The notes below the pieces were generated by a model. That model did not search any database, was not told the origin of the DNA, and was given only the letters and a program-made list of their open reading frames with translations. Of a stretch of DNA of 64,000 nucleotides, positions 33,787 through 42,096 are shown piece by piece (within the stretch, counting starts at the first letter, position 1; each line of letters begins with the position of its first letter). Source of the DNA: CAVXDY01 sp963760715 (GTDB lineage: Bacteria; Actinomycetota; Thermoleophilia; Miltoncostaeales; Miltoncostaeaceae); assembly GCA_963760715.1 (NCBI GenBank), contig CAVXDY010000007.1, positions 310,001-374,000 on the forward strand. The letters are read 5' to 3'. The translations under genes and the position numbers were made by a program.

Positions 33787-35499
33787 ATGCGCCAACCGCT
33801 CCTGATCGCGGTCGACGAGGATCGGGAGGTCCTCGAGACCCTCGAGACCCAGCTCGTCCAACGATACGCACGCGATTATCGCGTCGAGTGTCTCGCCGAT
33901 CCGGACGAGGCGCTGCGGACGCTGAGGGGACTCGCGAAGGCCGGCGAGGAGGTGGCGCTGGTGCTGGCGGCCACGGCGTTCTCGCGGGCAACCGGCAGCC
34001 ACCTGCTCGAGCGGGTGCGTCAGCTTCACTCGCACGCCAAGAGGGCGCTGTTGGTGCCGCCGGACGTCTGGGCGGATCAGCCGACCGCCGACGCGATCCG
34101 CGACTCGATGGCCCTTGGCCGTATCGACTACTACGTGCCCAGACCGGTGGGCTCGCTCGACGAGATCTTCCACGAGGCCGTGTCGAGCTTCCTGGCCGAA
34201 TGGGCACGGGATCGTCGCATCGTTCCGCGGACGGTTCAGATCGTCGCCGAGACGTGGTCGGGCCGGGCCTATGAGCTGAGGGAGGCCTTCGAGCGCTGTG
34301 CGGCCCCGCACGTCTTCTTCCTCGCGGAATCGGATGAGGGGCGCGAGCTGCTCGCCAGGGCGGGCACCGACGCGAGCCTGCCGTTGATGCTGCTTCCCGA
34401 CGGCCGGATCCTGAGCGACCCGTCCAACGCCCAGATCGCCGAGGCCGCAGGGGCCCCGGCGGGGCTCGATGAGCGCGTCTTCGACGTCGTCATCGTCGGC
34501 GCGGGGCCGGCCGGGTTGTCGGCGGCCGTCTACAGCGCCTCCGAGGGACTGCGCGTTCTCGTGGTGGACGAGGGCGGCATCGGTGGTCAGGCACGGTCGA
34601 GCTCCCTGATCCGGAACTACCTCGGCTTCCCGAAGGGCGTCAGCGGGAGCCGGCTCGCCGAGCAGGCCTACGAGCAGGCGTTGGTCTTCGGGGCGAGCTT
34701 CGTGATGATGCATCGAGCAACCGCCCTCACCCGCCCCGGGGACCGGCTCAGCGTCTCGCTCGCGGACGGGCGGCACGTCAGCGCCAGAGCGGTGATCCTC
34801 GCCACCGGCGCCACCTACCGCCGGCTGGACGTCCCCTCGCTGGAGGCCTTTCACGGGGCGGGCGTCTTCTACGGCGGTCCGGTCTCGGAGGCTCCCGGGC
34901 TGACCGGCAAGGACGTCTACATCGCCGGGGGCGGAAACTCGGCCGGGCAGGCGGCTCTGCACCTCGCGCGCTACGCGCGACGCGTCACCCTCGTCGTGCG
35001 CGCGCGGTCGCTCGGGACCGGGATGTCGCACTACCTCGTTCGAGCGATCGGGGCGACGCCGAACGTCGAGGCGCGCACGGACACCACGGTGGTCGGCGGC
35101 GGCGGCGACGGTGGTCTCGAGCACCTGGTCCTCCGCAACGGCGCCACCGGCGAAGCGGAGACGTTCGCCGCCGACGCCCTCTTCGTGTTGATCGGCGCCC
35201 GCCCCCACACCGACTGGCTGCCCGCGGACATCGCCAGAGACGCGCACGGATTCCTGCTCACCGGCGCGGAGCTCCTCGACGGCGGTCAGTGGCCGCTGGA
35301 GCGCCCGCCGCTCCAATTCGAGACGAGCATGCCCGGAGTGCTGGCGGCGGGAGACGTGCGGCATGCCTCGGTGAAACGCGTGGCCTCCGCGGTCGGAGGG
35401 GGCGCCATCGCGGCGCAGCTCGTCCACAGCCTCCTGGCCGACGAGCGGCTGCACCTCCCGCTGCCCACCGAGCCGACGGCGTCAACCTCGGGCTTCTGA
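33787..35499 (+). CDS. Pseudo-receiver / thioredoxin-like / thioredoxin-reductase fusion
   Basis: 570 residues in three parts. Residues 1-125 have the receiver fold (LLIAVDEDREVLETL, HAKRALLVPP, IDYYVPRP), but the phosphoacceptor position reads LVLAATAF, without Asp. Residues 130-220 form a small alpha/beta domain of thioredoxin/glutaredoxin look (TVQIVAETWSGRAYELREAFE, LPLMLLPDGRIL). Residues 230-560 are a thioredoxin-reductase-like flavoenzyme: FDVVIVGAGPAGLSAA, IRNYLGFPKG, VYIAGGGNSAGQAA, GVLAAGDVRHASVKRVASAVGGG. The CxxC of TrxR is absent. It may transfer electrons from NADPH to another carrier. Confidence 0.85.
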   Translation: MRQPLLIAVDEDREVLETLETQLVQRYARDYRVECLADPDEALRTLRGLAKAGEEVALVLAATAFSRATGSHLLERVRQLHSHAKRALLVPPDVWADQPTADAIRDSMALGRIDYYVPRPVGSLDEIFHEAVSSFLAEWARDRRIVPRTVQIVAETWSGRAYELREAFERCAAPHVFFLAESDEGRELLARAGTDASLPLMLLPDGRILSDPSNAQIAEAAGAPAGLDERVFDVVIVGAGPAGLSAAVYSASEGLRVLVVDEGGIGGQARSSSLIRNYLGFPKGVSGSRLAEQAYEQALVFGASFVMMHRATALTRPGDRLSVSLADGRHVSARAVILATGATYRRLDVPSLEAFHGAGVFYGGPVSEAPGLTGKDVYIAGGGNSAGQAALHLARYARRVTLVVRARSLGTGMSHYLVRAIGATPNVEARTDTTVVGGGGDGGLEHLVLRNGATGEAETFAADALFVLIGARPHTDWLPADIARDAHGFLLTGAELLDGGQWPLERPPLQFETSMPGVLAAGDVRHASVKRVASAVGGGAIAAQLVHSLLADERLHLPLPTEPTASTSGF

Positions 35500-35551
35500 C
35501 GGTCGCGCAGCCGGCGCTGGTACGGCCGGATGTATCTCTCGGCAGTCTGGT

Positions 35552-36913
35552 TCAGCCGGTCAGTTCGAACGGCGGCACCACGACCGCGCTGGCGCAGCCC
35601 GTCGTGTCCGCGCCCCTGGTGCTTCCGCGGTCGACGAAGTCCGTCACGATCTGGTCGAAGCAGCTGCTGACGCCGGACCACTGGTGCCCGAGGTGAGGAA
35701 AAATCACCGTGCGGCTGTCCGGGAAGTGCTGCTTCAGGTCGGAGAGGTTCGTGACCGGGTCCTGCGGATCGGCGCCGCCCACGAACGCGAGCACAGGCAC
35801 CGAGCTGGCCGTGGGGAGCGTCCACAGCGAGCGCGGCTCAGCGCGCTTCGGGACGGAGCTGCAGCTCTGCCGGAACGCCGCGATCCGGGCGGTCGTGTAG
35901 CTGTCGAAATCGGTGCCCCACGGCCCCGTCGCATCGAGCCCGGTCCAAGGCTCGTTGCACCAGATCGACGAGCCCATGAGATTCAGGTCGGCGTCGAGCC
36001 CCCCTGAACCCGCTTGCTCGAGCGGGGCGTAGTCGCCCTCCGCGGCGCGGCTGATGACCAGCGGGATCGAGACCGCCTTCTGCAGGTCGAGCAGCATCCC
36101 GTGGACGACGGAGGCGAGCTGGTCACCCGTCATGCCGTTGACTGGGTGGGCGTTCCACGCCTTCACGAGCTCGCCGAACCGGCGCTCCCAGCCGGGGAAT
36201 GCCTTTCGGCAGCCGGGATCTGACACGCAGAGGCTCGCGAGATGGTCGAGGGCGTGCTGGGCGTTGAGCGCGTACCGGCTGAAGAAGGAGACGTCGATCG
36301 CGGTTCCGCCCAAGAGGATGAGCGTGCGCACCGAGGACGGGTGGAGCTTCAGGTAGACCTGCGCCGCGGTCGCGCCGTAGGAGCTGCCGATCACGTCGAG
36401 CTGCCGGTAGCCGAGCGCGTCCCGCACCGCGTCCAGGTCGTCCATCGCCATTCGCGTCCCGTACTGGGTCACGTCGCCGCCATGAGGGTTCGATCGCCCG
36501 GTACCGCGCTGGTTGACGAGCAGCATGTCGCGATACGTGTTCAGCGCGCTCGACTGCCAACCCTGGTCGACCGCCTGCTCGGTGGCGGCGTCCCCCGGTC
36601 CGCCGGCGAGATAGGTGACCGCGTCCTTTCGCACGGGCCTCAACGACGCAGGAAGGACGACCACGTGCAGCCCGATCGTGCGCCCGTTCGGCCTCGTGCG
36701 GTTCTCCGGGACGACGAAGGTGCCGCAGCGGGCCTGGATCCCCTGCACCACGCACGGCTTCGGCGGCCACGACAGCTGCGCCGGCTCCGAAAAGAACGCT
36801 CGGTCGATGCCGACGGCGATGCCGGCGGCGGCCACCAGGCCGACCAGAAGCCACATGGTCCACCGATGCCGCCAGTGAACCCGATGCGGCGCCGGGTGCG
36901 CATCCCTCCACAT
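35552..36913 (-). CDS. Membrane-anchored alpha/beta hydrolase (tripeptidyl-aminopeptidase-like)
   Basis: 453 residues. A basic N-terminus is followed by a hydrophobic segment at about residues 20-36 (WTMWLLVGLVAAAGIAVG), so it is exported or anchored. The catalytic motifs are VTYLAGGPGDAATEQA, MLLVNQRGTGRS, VIGSSYGATAAQVYLKLHP (nucleophile elbow Ser), VPVLAFVGGADPQDPVTNL (Asp) and FPHLGHQW (His). This matches the TAP-like exported proteases of the proline-iminopeptidase group. GGTGGAGG precedes ATG 36913. The 269 bases upstream to 37182 show no gene. Confidence 0.85.
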   Translation of the reverse strand: MWRDAHPAPHRVHWRHRWTMWLLVGLVAAAGIAVGIDRAFFSEPAQLSWPPKPCVVQGIQARCGTFVVPENRTRPNGRTIGLHVVVLPASLRPVRKDAVTYLAGGPGDAATEQAVDQGWQSSALNTYRDMLLVNQRGTGRSNPHGGDVTQYGTRMAMDDLDAVRDALGYRQLDVIGSSYGATAAQVYLKLHPSSVRTLILLGGTAIDVSFFSRYALNAQHALDHLASLCVSDPGCRKAFPGWERRFGELVKAWNAHPVNGMTGDQLASVVHGMLLDLQKAVSIPLVISRAAEGDYAPLEQAGSGGLDADLNLMGSSIWCNEPWTGLDATGPWGTDFDSYTTARIAAFRQSCSSVPKRAEPRSLWTLPTASSVPVLAFVGGADPQDPVTNLSDLKQHFPDSRTVIFPHLGHQWSGVSSCFDQIVTDFVDRGSTRGADTTGCASAVVVPPFELTG

Positions 36914-37182
36914 GGGCGAACCTCCACCCAGACCATCCCTCAACGCGCACGATGCGCCGTCAGGGAATGCACGGATCCTGCGCACGTGCACCCGCGGATG
37001 TGGTGATCGTCCCGGCCCATCTCATGTGACAGTCGCGAACGCCGGCGCATGTGGGCGTCATGCCTCCGTCGGCACAGACGTAGCGCTCGGGGTGGCTCGG
37101 CTGGTCTCGCGATTCCCGCTTTCGGAATGTTGCCACCCCGGCGCACGATGATGTCGAGCGCCGGCCTGGAAGGGTCCCATGC

Positions 37183-38079
37183 TCAGGTGGGGCGGGCTTG
37201 AGTCGAGGCGTCGTTCCGCGCCCGGAGTGGTCCCCCGGCCTTCTGGCCGACCGCGACGCCGAATCCGGGCAGCAGCTCGATCCAGGCGGTGCGGGCGAAT
37301 CCGGCGTGCCCGAACAGGCTGCGGAACTCCTCGGGGGTGTGGAACCCGATCCAGCCGGGATCGGTCCTCGCCGCGAACGCCGCGCTCATGCGGTTGAACC
37401 ACGCCGGACCAGGGTTGACCACGCAGTAGACGCCCCCGGGTCGCAGGCAGCGCAGCACAGAGGCGGCGGCCGCGGCCGGCTCCGGGTAGTGGTGGTGCGC
37501 GAGGCAGTTGTAGATCAGGTCGAAGCCACCCGTGAAGGTGCGCGGGAGCCGCCCCACGTCGGCCTGGAAGAACGCGCAGTGGTCCAACCCCTTCGCCCGG
37601 GCGGCCCGGTGCGCGCTTTGCACCATCCCCGCGGCCAGGTCGACCCCCACGACCTCACCCTGCGGCACGAGGCGGGCGACGCGCTGGAGCTCCCGGCCCG
37701 GTCCGCAGCCGGTGTCCAGCACCCGGGCATCGGGACCGATGTAGCGTCGGAGCACCTCCAGCGCCTCGTCGAAGATCGGCCGGGAGAAGGGCTGCACGAA
37801 CCCCGAGTACGCCTCGGCCATCCGATCGAACTCCTCGACCAGGTGGTCGTGTTCCGTCGCGCGCGCGAGGAGGACCGGTCGAGGGTGCCGGCGCGAGAAG
37901 CGCGGACCGAGGCCGCGCCGGGGCAGCCCGACCGGCTCGTCGCCGAGCACCGCGCCCGACAGGGGGACCCCGGCCAGCTTGAGCGCCTGGGTGGGGTACA
38001 GGACCGACGCCGCATAGGACCACATCGCGCCGGCCAGCAGCGCCCCCCCGATGGCTTCAGCGGGCGCGGCGTGGGCCAT
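37183..38079 (-). CDS. SAM-dependent class I methyltransferase
   Basis: 298 residues. An N-terminal extension of about 100 with a weak hydrophobic stretch (GGALLAGAMWSYAASVLY) precedes the SAM fold: VLDTGCGPGRELQRVA (motif I), VVGVDLAAGMV (motif II), FDLIYNCLAHHHYPEP and CLRPGGVYCVVNPGP. The start overlaps the preceding Ig-like gene by 23 bases, so it is the last gene of the large isoprenoid operon. The substrate is probably the lipid or quinone-like product of that operon; this is inference. Confidence 0.8.
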   Translation of the reverse strand: MAHAAPAEAIGGALLAGAMWSYAASVLYPTQALKLAGVPLSGAVLGDEPVGLPRRGLGPRFSRRHPRPVLLARATEHDHLVEEFDRMAEAYSGFVQPFSRPIFDEALEVLRRYIGPDARVLDTGCGPGRELQRVARLVPQGEVVGVDLAAGMVQSAHRAARAKGLDHCAFFQADVGRLPRTFTGGFDLIYNCLAHHHYPEPAAAAASVLRCLRPGGVYCVVNPGPAWFNRMSAAFAARTDPGWIGFHTPEEFRSLFGHAGFARTAWIELLPGFGVAVGQKAGGPLRARNDASTQARPT

Positions 38080-38677
38080 CGTTCGCCTTCGGGCGGGGCG
38101 ACGCGGTGGAGCGGCGACGCGGTCCGGGGGTGGGCGGCGCGGTGGGCTCCTTCGAGGCGAGGCGGCGGACGACGATCGAGAGGCCGCGACTCACGAGGCC
38201 CGGCACCGTGATCTCTCCCTGGTAGCCGACGCCGATCTCCAGGGCCTCATCGATGGTGGCCACCACCCGCACCGGCACCTGTTCGCCTGCGGCGAGGACG
38301 ACCACCTCGGGCTCGAATGCCAGCTTCGGGCGAAGCTCGTGTCCCTTCGCGCCGGCGAAGCCCGAGGCGACCACCGGCGACGACATCCCCTCGCTCAGGA
38401 GGTTCTCCACGACGAACGCCCCCGAGGCGGTCTCGCCGGCCGGCGCCTCGAGCACGAGCTCCGGCGCGCTCCCCTCGGCTTCGGGCGACGTCGTCCGGGG
38501 CGCCTCCGGCCGGGTCGCCCTCATGGTGGGGGCGAGGATGTCGCCGCCCAGGCTGCCGACCGCCCCCGCGACCGCGCGCACGTAATCGACGCTGAGGCGC
38601 CCGACGGCCCCGTAGTAGCGAAGGTTCGCCTGGAGGACCCGGCGCCAGACCTCCTCGACGTGGTCGCGTTCGGGCAG
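38057..38677 (-). CDS. Helix-plus-Ig-like protein of the isoprenoid operon, non-canonical start
   Basis: A coding-like frame runs from just after the upstream stop (38685) to 38057. It starts PERDHVEEVWRRVLQANLRY and YGAVGRLSVDYVRAVAGAVG, an amphipathic phasin-like helix. A beta-sandwich domain follows (LVLEAPAGETASGAFVVENL, KLAFEPEVVVLAAGEQVPVRV, YQGEITVPGLVSRGLSIVV) and a basic tail. There is no signal peptide. The only canonical start is GTG 38581, which would cut off the helix. CTG 38677, with AGG about seven bases upstream, is at the expected site. The family is not recognised. Confidence 0.55.
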   Translation of the reverse strand: MPERDHVEEVWRRVLQANLRYYGAVGRLSVDYVRAVAGAVGSLGGDILAPTMRATRPEAPRTTSPEAEGSAPELVLEAPAGETASGAFVVENLLSEGMSSPVVASGFAGAKGHELRPKLAFEPEVVVLAAGEQVPVRVVATIDEALEIGVGYQGEITVPGLVSRGLSIVVRRLASKEPTAPPTPGPRRRSTASPRPKANDGPRRAR

Positions 38678-38684
38678 GGGAGCC

Positions 38685-39305
38685 TCAGCCTGCCCGGCCC
38701 GGGCAGGGCCGATCGCAGTAGAAGTGGTCGTACCAGTGGTGGACGAGATCCGGGCAATCCTCGACGTCGATCTCGTGACAGCAGTCGCCGGCGCGGGAAG
38801 CCACGCGGACCGTCCAGCGGACCACGTGGTCCCGGCACCCCCGCACCCAGACCAGCGCCTCCCGCTCCTCGCCGATCCCGGCCGTCGCCGGGATCGCGAG
38901 GCTGGCGACCACGACGCGGCGCTCCAGCGGCTCGAGCGCGAGGGCGGGTGGATCGATCGTGACTCCCGCCGAGGCCGGGTGCGCCTCGAATGCGATCTTG
39001 CGCGGCGAGGCGTCGCAGTTCGTCACCCGCACGCGCAGGGTCACGGTCCCTCCGGCGCACACTCGGCTCCTGACCTCTCCGAGCTCTCGTGGCATCCAGC
39101 ACGGGGGTGGGATGTCGCAACCGCAGCCGTCCGCGGCCATCGGCAACCTCGGCATCGCGCGCTGCAGCACGGAGACGAGTCCGGTCGTGCGCCGACCCTG
39201 AAGCGCGTCGAGAACGCCCTCACCCACCCTGATTGTCGCGTCCATCAGGCCGACGAGCCCATCGGCCGCCTGCGTGGCCAGTCGCCGCTCGGTCGTCGCG
39301 CTCAT
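38685..39305 (-). CDS. Cysteine-rich cytosolic Ig-like protein
   Basis: 206 residues. The N-terminus is helical (ATTERRLATQAADGLVGLMDATIRVGEGVLDAL). A cysteine-rich hinge follows (DGCGCDIPPPCWMPRELGEVRSRVC), then an Ig-like beta-sandwich (TVTLRVRVTNCDASPRKIAF, PPALALEPLERRVVVASLAI), and a second Cys/His cluster at the end (GDCCHEIDVEDCPDLVHHWYDHFYCDRPC). Twelve or so cysteines without an export signal suggest metal binding. The start overlaps the previous stop as ATGA. I do not recognise a described family. Confidence 0.7.
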   Translation of the reverse strand: MSATTERRLATQAADGLVGLMDATIRVGEGVLDALQGRRTTGLVSVLQRAMPRLPMAADGCGCDIPPPCWMPRELGEVRSRVCAGGTVTLRVRVTNCDASPRKIAFEAHPASAGVTIDPPALALEPLERRVVVASLAIPATAGIGEEREALVWVRGCRDHVVRWTVRVASRAGDCCHEIDVEDCPDLVHHWYDHFYCDRPCPGRAG

Positions 39306-40042
39306 GTGGCCTCCTCCTCGTTCGACGTGCCGTCGAGGGCCTCGACCCGGAGCATGTAGTTCACGTTCGCCAGCGTCCACACACCCTCGTAGACGCGCCC
39401 GGCGCGGAGCGCGTCGGGCAGGTGGATCGTCAGGGCGAGCTCGCGTGCCTCGCCGGGACCGAGGTCGCCGGCTCCCGCGTCGACGCTCACCTTCGCGAGA
39501 CCGCCATGCCCCTCCGCCAGCTCCTCGACGAGTCGATCGAGCATCCGCCCTCCCTTGTCGCCGCCACTGCGAAAGGTCCGTCCGAACGCTCGGTCGGCCC
39601 CCTCGACGTCGAACAGGCCGAGCCCGTGCACGTCTCGAATGGCGCAGTCGGTGTTGCCGAGGTTGGTGGCGTGGACCGTCGCGGCGATCCGCTCACCCGC
39701 CCGGCCTCGAAGCACGAGCCGGCGTGGTGACAGGCGCAGTCGCATCCGGGGCTCGACGTTGAGAACGACCTCTTCCTCGCGCCCGTCCAGCCGGATCGTG
39801 CCCCGATACTCCCCGGGCCGGGTCAACGCCGGCAGCACAAGCCGCAGCCAGGCCCGCTCGGGTGCGTCCGGATCCCCGAGCGGCCGGAGCGAGGCGGACT
39901 CGACCGCGACGCCCCCGACGTCCACCTCGATGCCATGCGCGTCGTGGGGCGCCGAGACGAGCCCCGCGAGTCGGCGCGGCGTCCCGTATACGCGCATGGG
40001 CACCTTGGCCGTGGCCCGGGCCGATCGCTTCCTGATGGCCAC
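39302..40042 (-). CDS. Ig-like domain protein of the isoprenoid operon
   Basis: 246 residues with a basic N-terminus (IRKRSARATAKVPMRVYG) and two beta-sandwich modules: RAWLRLVLPALTRPGEYRGTIRLDG, then RLRLSPRRLVLRGRAGERIAATVHATNLGN and RELALTIHLPDALRAGRVYEGVWTLANVNYML. The second resembles COG1470/NEAT-like Ig repeats that decorate surfaces, but there is no signal peptide, so it is probably intracellular. GTG 40042 lies five bases after the upstream stop. Confidence 0.7.
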   Translation of the reverse strand: MAIRKRSARATAKVPMRVYGTPRRLAGLVSAPHDAHGIEVDVGGVAVESASLRPLGDPDAPERAWLRLVLPALTRPGEYRGTIRLDGREEEVVLNVEPRMRLRLSPRRLVLRGRAGERIAATVHATNLGNTDCAIRDVHGLGLFDVEGADRAFGRTFRSGGDKGGRMLDRLVEELAEGHGGLAKVSVDAGAGDLGPGEARELALTIHLPDALRAGRVYEGVWTLANVNYMLRVEALDGTSNEEEAT

Positions 40043-40047
40043 CCGCG

Positions 40048-40464
40048 CTACCGCTTGGCGCGCCGCGCGGCCCGTAGAGTCGGCGGCGCGTCGGGAGATG
40101 GCTCACCGCCGCCGCAGACCTCGCAGGGGTTTCGGCGGTACGGCTCCGTGATGACCTGCGCCTCGCCGCAGAGCCGAACGCCCGCCAGCTCGACACCCAG
40201 CAGCGAAAAGCCCACGCGAAAGTCCGCCGGCAGGTGCCCCCGGATGTCGGGGATCTTCTCGAGCCGGATGCCGAGATCCAGAGGGTTGACGGTCAGGGTC
40301 ACCGGCGCCAAGTCCACCCGGATCCTCGGGAGGTTCTGGACGTCGAGGTGGTAGGTGTCGGGAATCCCGGCCACCGTCACGGGCCCGACGGGGCCCACAC
40401 TCTGGATCTCCAGCGGATCGACGTCCACGGCGACGTCGAAGATGTCCGGGAGCTTCACGCTCAT
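40048..40464 (-). CDS. Small beta-rich protein with CxxC tail
   Basis: 138 residues starting SVKLPDIFDVAVDVDPLEIQ after AAGGAG. It consists of alternating hydrophobic beta strands with internal repeats (VGPVGPVTVAGIPDTYHLDVQ, LPRIRVDLAPVTLTVNPLDLGI, LPADFRVGFSLLGVELAGVRL), then a basic, proline-rich end with NPCEVCGG. The strand pattern would suit a lipid-binding or shell-like beta structure. No family is known to me. It is overlapped by the SCP2-like stop (ATGA). Confidence 0.7.
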   Translation of the reverse strand: MSVKLPDIFDVAVDVDPLEIQSVGPVGPVTVAGIPDTYHLDVQNLPRIRVDLAPVTLTVNPLDLGIRLEKIPDIRGHLPADFRVGFSLLGVELAGVRLCGEAQVITEPYRRNPCEVCGGGEPSPDAPPTLRAARRAKR

Positions 40465-41105
40465 GGCGGTTCTCCTTGGAGACGACTGGGGCGATCTTCC
40501 CACCGCCCCGCACGGCTGGTCAAAGACGGTTCCGATAGTGGCCGCGCATCGTCGCCATCCGGAAGCAGGTCGAGGCGGGCCAGCAGTGCGCTCTCGTGCG
40601 TGGCGACACCCTCGGCGGGTCGCACGGCTCCGGGGTGGCCGCGCACCGCCCGCACGGGCGGCTCACCGCCCGAGTGCTCCCGGAACTCCCGCGCGAGGGC
40701 CTGCAGCTCTGGGCTCCGCGACGAGGCGTCGATCAGGATCTCGATCGCGGTGAACATGACGGCGACCGCGTCGACCTCCGCGACGACGTCGAGGCGCCCG
40801 GTCGAGATCGCATCGCTGACCTCCAGGTGGCCGTCCATCAGGTCGAACACGGTGGCGCGATCGGTGGCTCCCGTTCCGTCGACCGGGGAGAGCCCGGTGG
40901 CGGGCTCCACCACGAGCGCCTCCGAGACGAAGCGGACCTCCACCGCCTCGTCGTCGAGTCGGATTCGCGCGCGACGGTGCGCGACGATCCGTTTCAGGCG
41001 GGCGAGCGCCGCGGGGTCGGCTCGCCCGAGCGCCGCGATCAAAGCGCTCACGTACTCCCCGAGGGTTCTCCCGCCCTCGCGGGGAGGGGACGGGTCAGCG
41101 GACAT
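40461..41105 (-). CDS. SCP2-like sterol-carrier / lipid-binding protein
   Basis: 214 residues. An N-terminal helix (LGEYVSALIAALGRADPAALARLKRIV) leads to a region that looks like the SCP2 lipid-transfer fold: RARIRLDDEAVEVRFVSEALVVEPA, TDRATVFDLMDGHLEVSDAISTGRLDVVAEVDAVAVMFTAIEILIDAS. SCP2-type proteins carry hydrophobic molecules in a cavity. The gene overlaps both neighbours by a few bases. Its presence beside polyprenyl synthase fits a carrier for the isoprenoid product. The SCP2 call is from sequence pattern only. Confidence 0.6.
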   Translation of the reverse strand: MSADPSPPREGGRTLGEYVSALIAALGRADPAALARLKRIVAHRRARIRLDDEAVEVRFVSEALVVEPATGLSPVDGTGATDRATVFDLMDGHLEVSDAISTGRLDVVAEVDAVAVMFTAIEILIDASSRSPELQALAREFREHSGGEPPVRAVRGHPGAVRPAEGVATHESALLARLDLLPDGDDARPLSEPSLTSRAGRWEDRPSRLQGEPP

Positions 41106-42096
41106 GCTCGACCACCGCCAGGCCGGCCGCCGCATCCTCGCGCCCGCAGATGGACGCGGCGAACTCGAACTCGCCCACGAGCTCGTGGATGAAGCCATAG
41201 CCAGGCTCGACCGGGTCTCCGGCGATGATCTGCGCGGCTGCTCCGGCGGTGAACCGGATCTCGACCCGGTCGGTCCCGTCATCCGCCCGCACGTGCAGGG
41301 CTCGATCGAGGTGGGGTGCGGCGATGTCGGCGTGGAGCGCAGCGAGGACTCCCGGCAGACGCCGGAGAGGTGTCTCGAGGCGGCCTGACCGGGTCCACTC
41401 GACGGCGGGCCCCGCAAAGGTGCGCTGCCTCCCGTCGGGATAGGCGACGTGCAGGAACCGGGTTCCGCCGCCGTGGGCGCGGTCGCTGACGCGGCTCAGG
41501 AAGAAGGCCGGTCCCGGGGTCGGCGCGAGGAAGCATCCCCACTCCCAGCCGAGGTCCTGGCCCCAGTGCCAGCGGCCCCAGTTGTGGTCGTAGTAGATGC
41601 TCGCCTGCGCCAGGTCGAAGGAGCGGCCGGCGACCGACACCCGTCCTCGGCCACGGAGCCGCGGCACGACATACCAGGCGAGCCAGCCCGACCCCAGCGG
41701 CTGCGGCTGCTCCCGCGCCATGGGGCGCACGAGAGCGTCGGCGACCAGATCGAGCCCGAGGCCCTCGTCGGGCTGGCGCACCGACGCGTGCACCGTCCCT
41801 CGCGGGCCATCGACGGCGACGGCCACCTGCTCCAGGCCGATGCTGGTCAGTCCGATCACCGCCCGGCTGAGGGCGCCCGTCTCGACGTTCCCGAACCAGC
41901 CCTCCCCCGGCACGTTGACGAGGGCGGTCCCGACCGCCCTCGAGCGAGGGTCCGCGGGCGCTCCGTGCAGGGAGACGTTGACCAGACCCGCCAGGCCGGA
42001 GCGATGGTCGAGCACGACGAGGTGCAGCCAGTCCTTATAGGCGGGGGCCGAGGGGTCGAATGCCGCAGGCGGCCGGAGCCCATCGGCGATGATCAC
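41095..42096 (-). CDS. CrtC/AttH-like lipocalin-domain protein
   Basis: 333 residues. It starts IIADGLRPPAAFDP at GTG 42096, overlapping the upstream TGA (GTGA). The fold is the two-lobe lipocalin of hydroxyneurosporene synthase/AttH proteins: SFDLAQASIYYDHNWGRWHWG is the hallmark DHNWG segment, followed by LGWEWGCFLAPTPGPAFFLSRV and a C-terminal lobe with IHELVGEFEFAASICGR. CrtC hydrates C=C bonds of carotenoids. A comparable hydratase or cyclase acting on a polyprenyl chain is plausible in this operon. Confidence 0.75.
   Translation of the reverse strand: MIIADGLRPPAAFDPSAPAYKDWLHLVVLDHRSGLAGLVNVSLHGAPADPRSRAVGTALVNVPGEGWFGNVETGALSRAVIGLTSIGLEQVAVAVDGPRGTVHASVRQPDEGLGLDLVADALVRPMAREQPQPLGSGWLAWYVVPRLRGRGRVSVAGRSFDLAQASIYYDHNWGRWHWGQDLGWEWGCFLAPTPGPAFFLSRVSDRAHGGGTRFLHVAYPDGRQRTFAGPAVEWTRSGRLETPLRRLPGVLAALHADIAAPHLDRALHVRADDGTDRVEIRFTAGAAAQIIAGDPVEPGYGFIHELVGEFEFAASICGREDAAAGLAVVEHVR

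Noticed and set aside
32566..35454. Long minus-strand frame opposite the ferric-reductase and TrxR-fusion genes
   Set aside because: No recognizable motif; the plus-strand genes have complete domains and better codon pattern.
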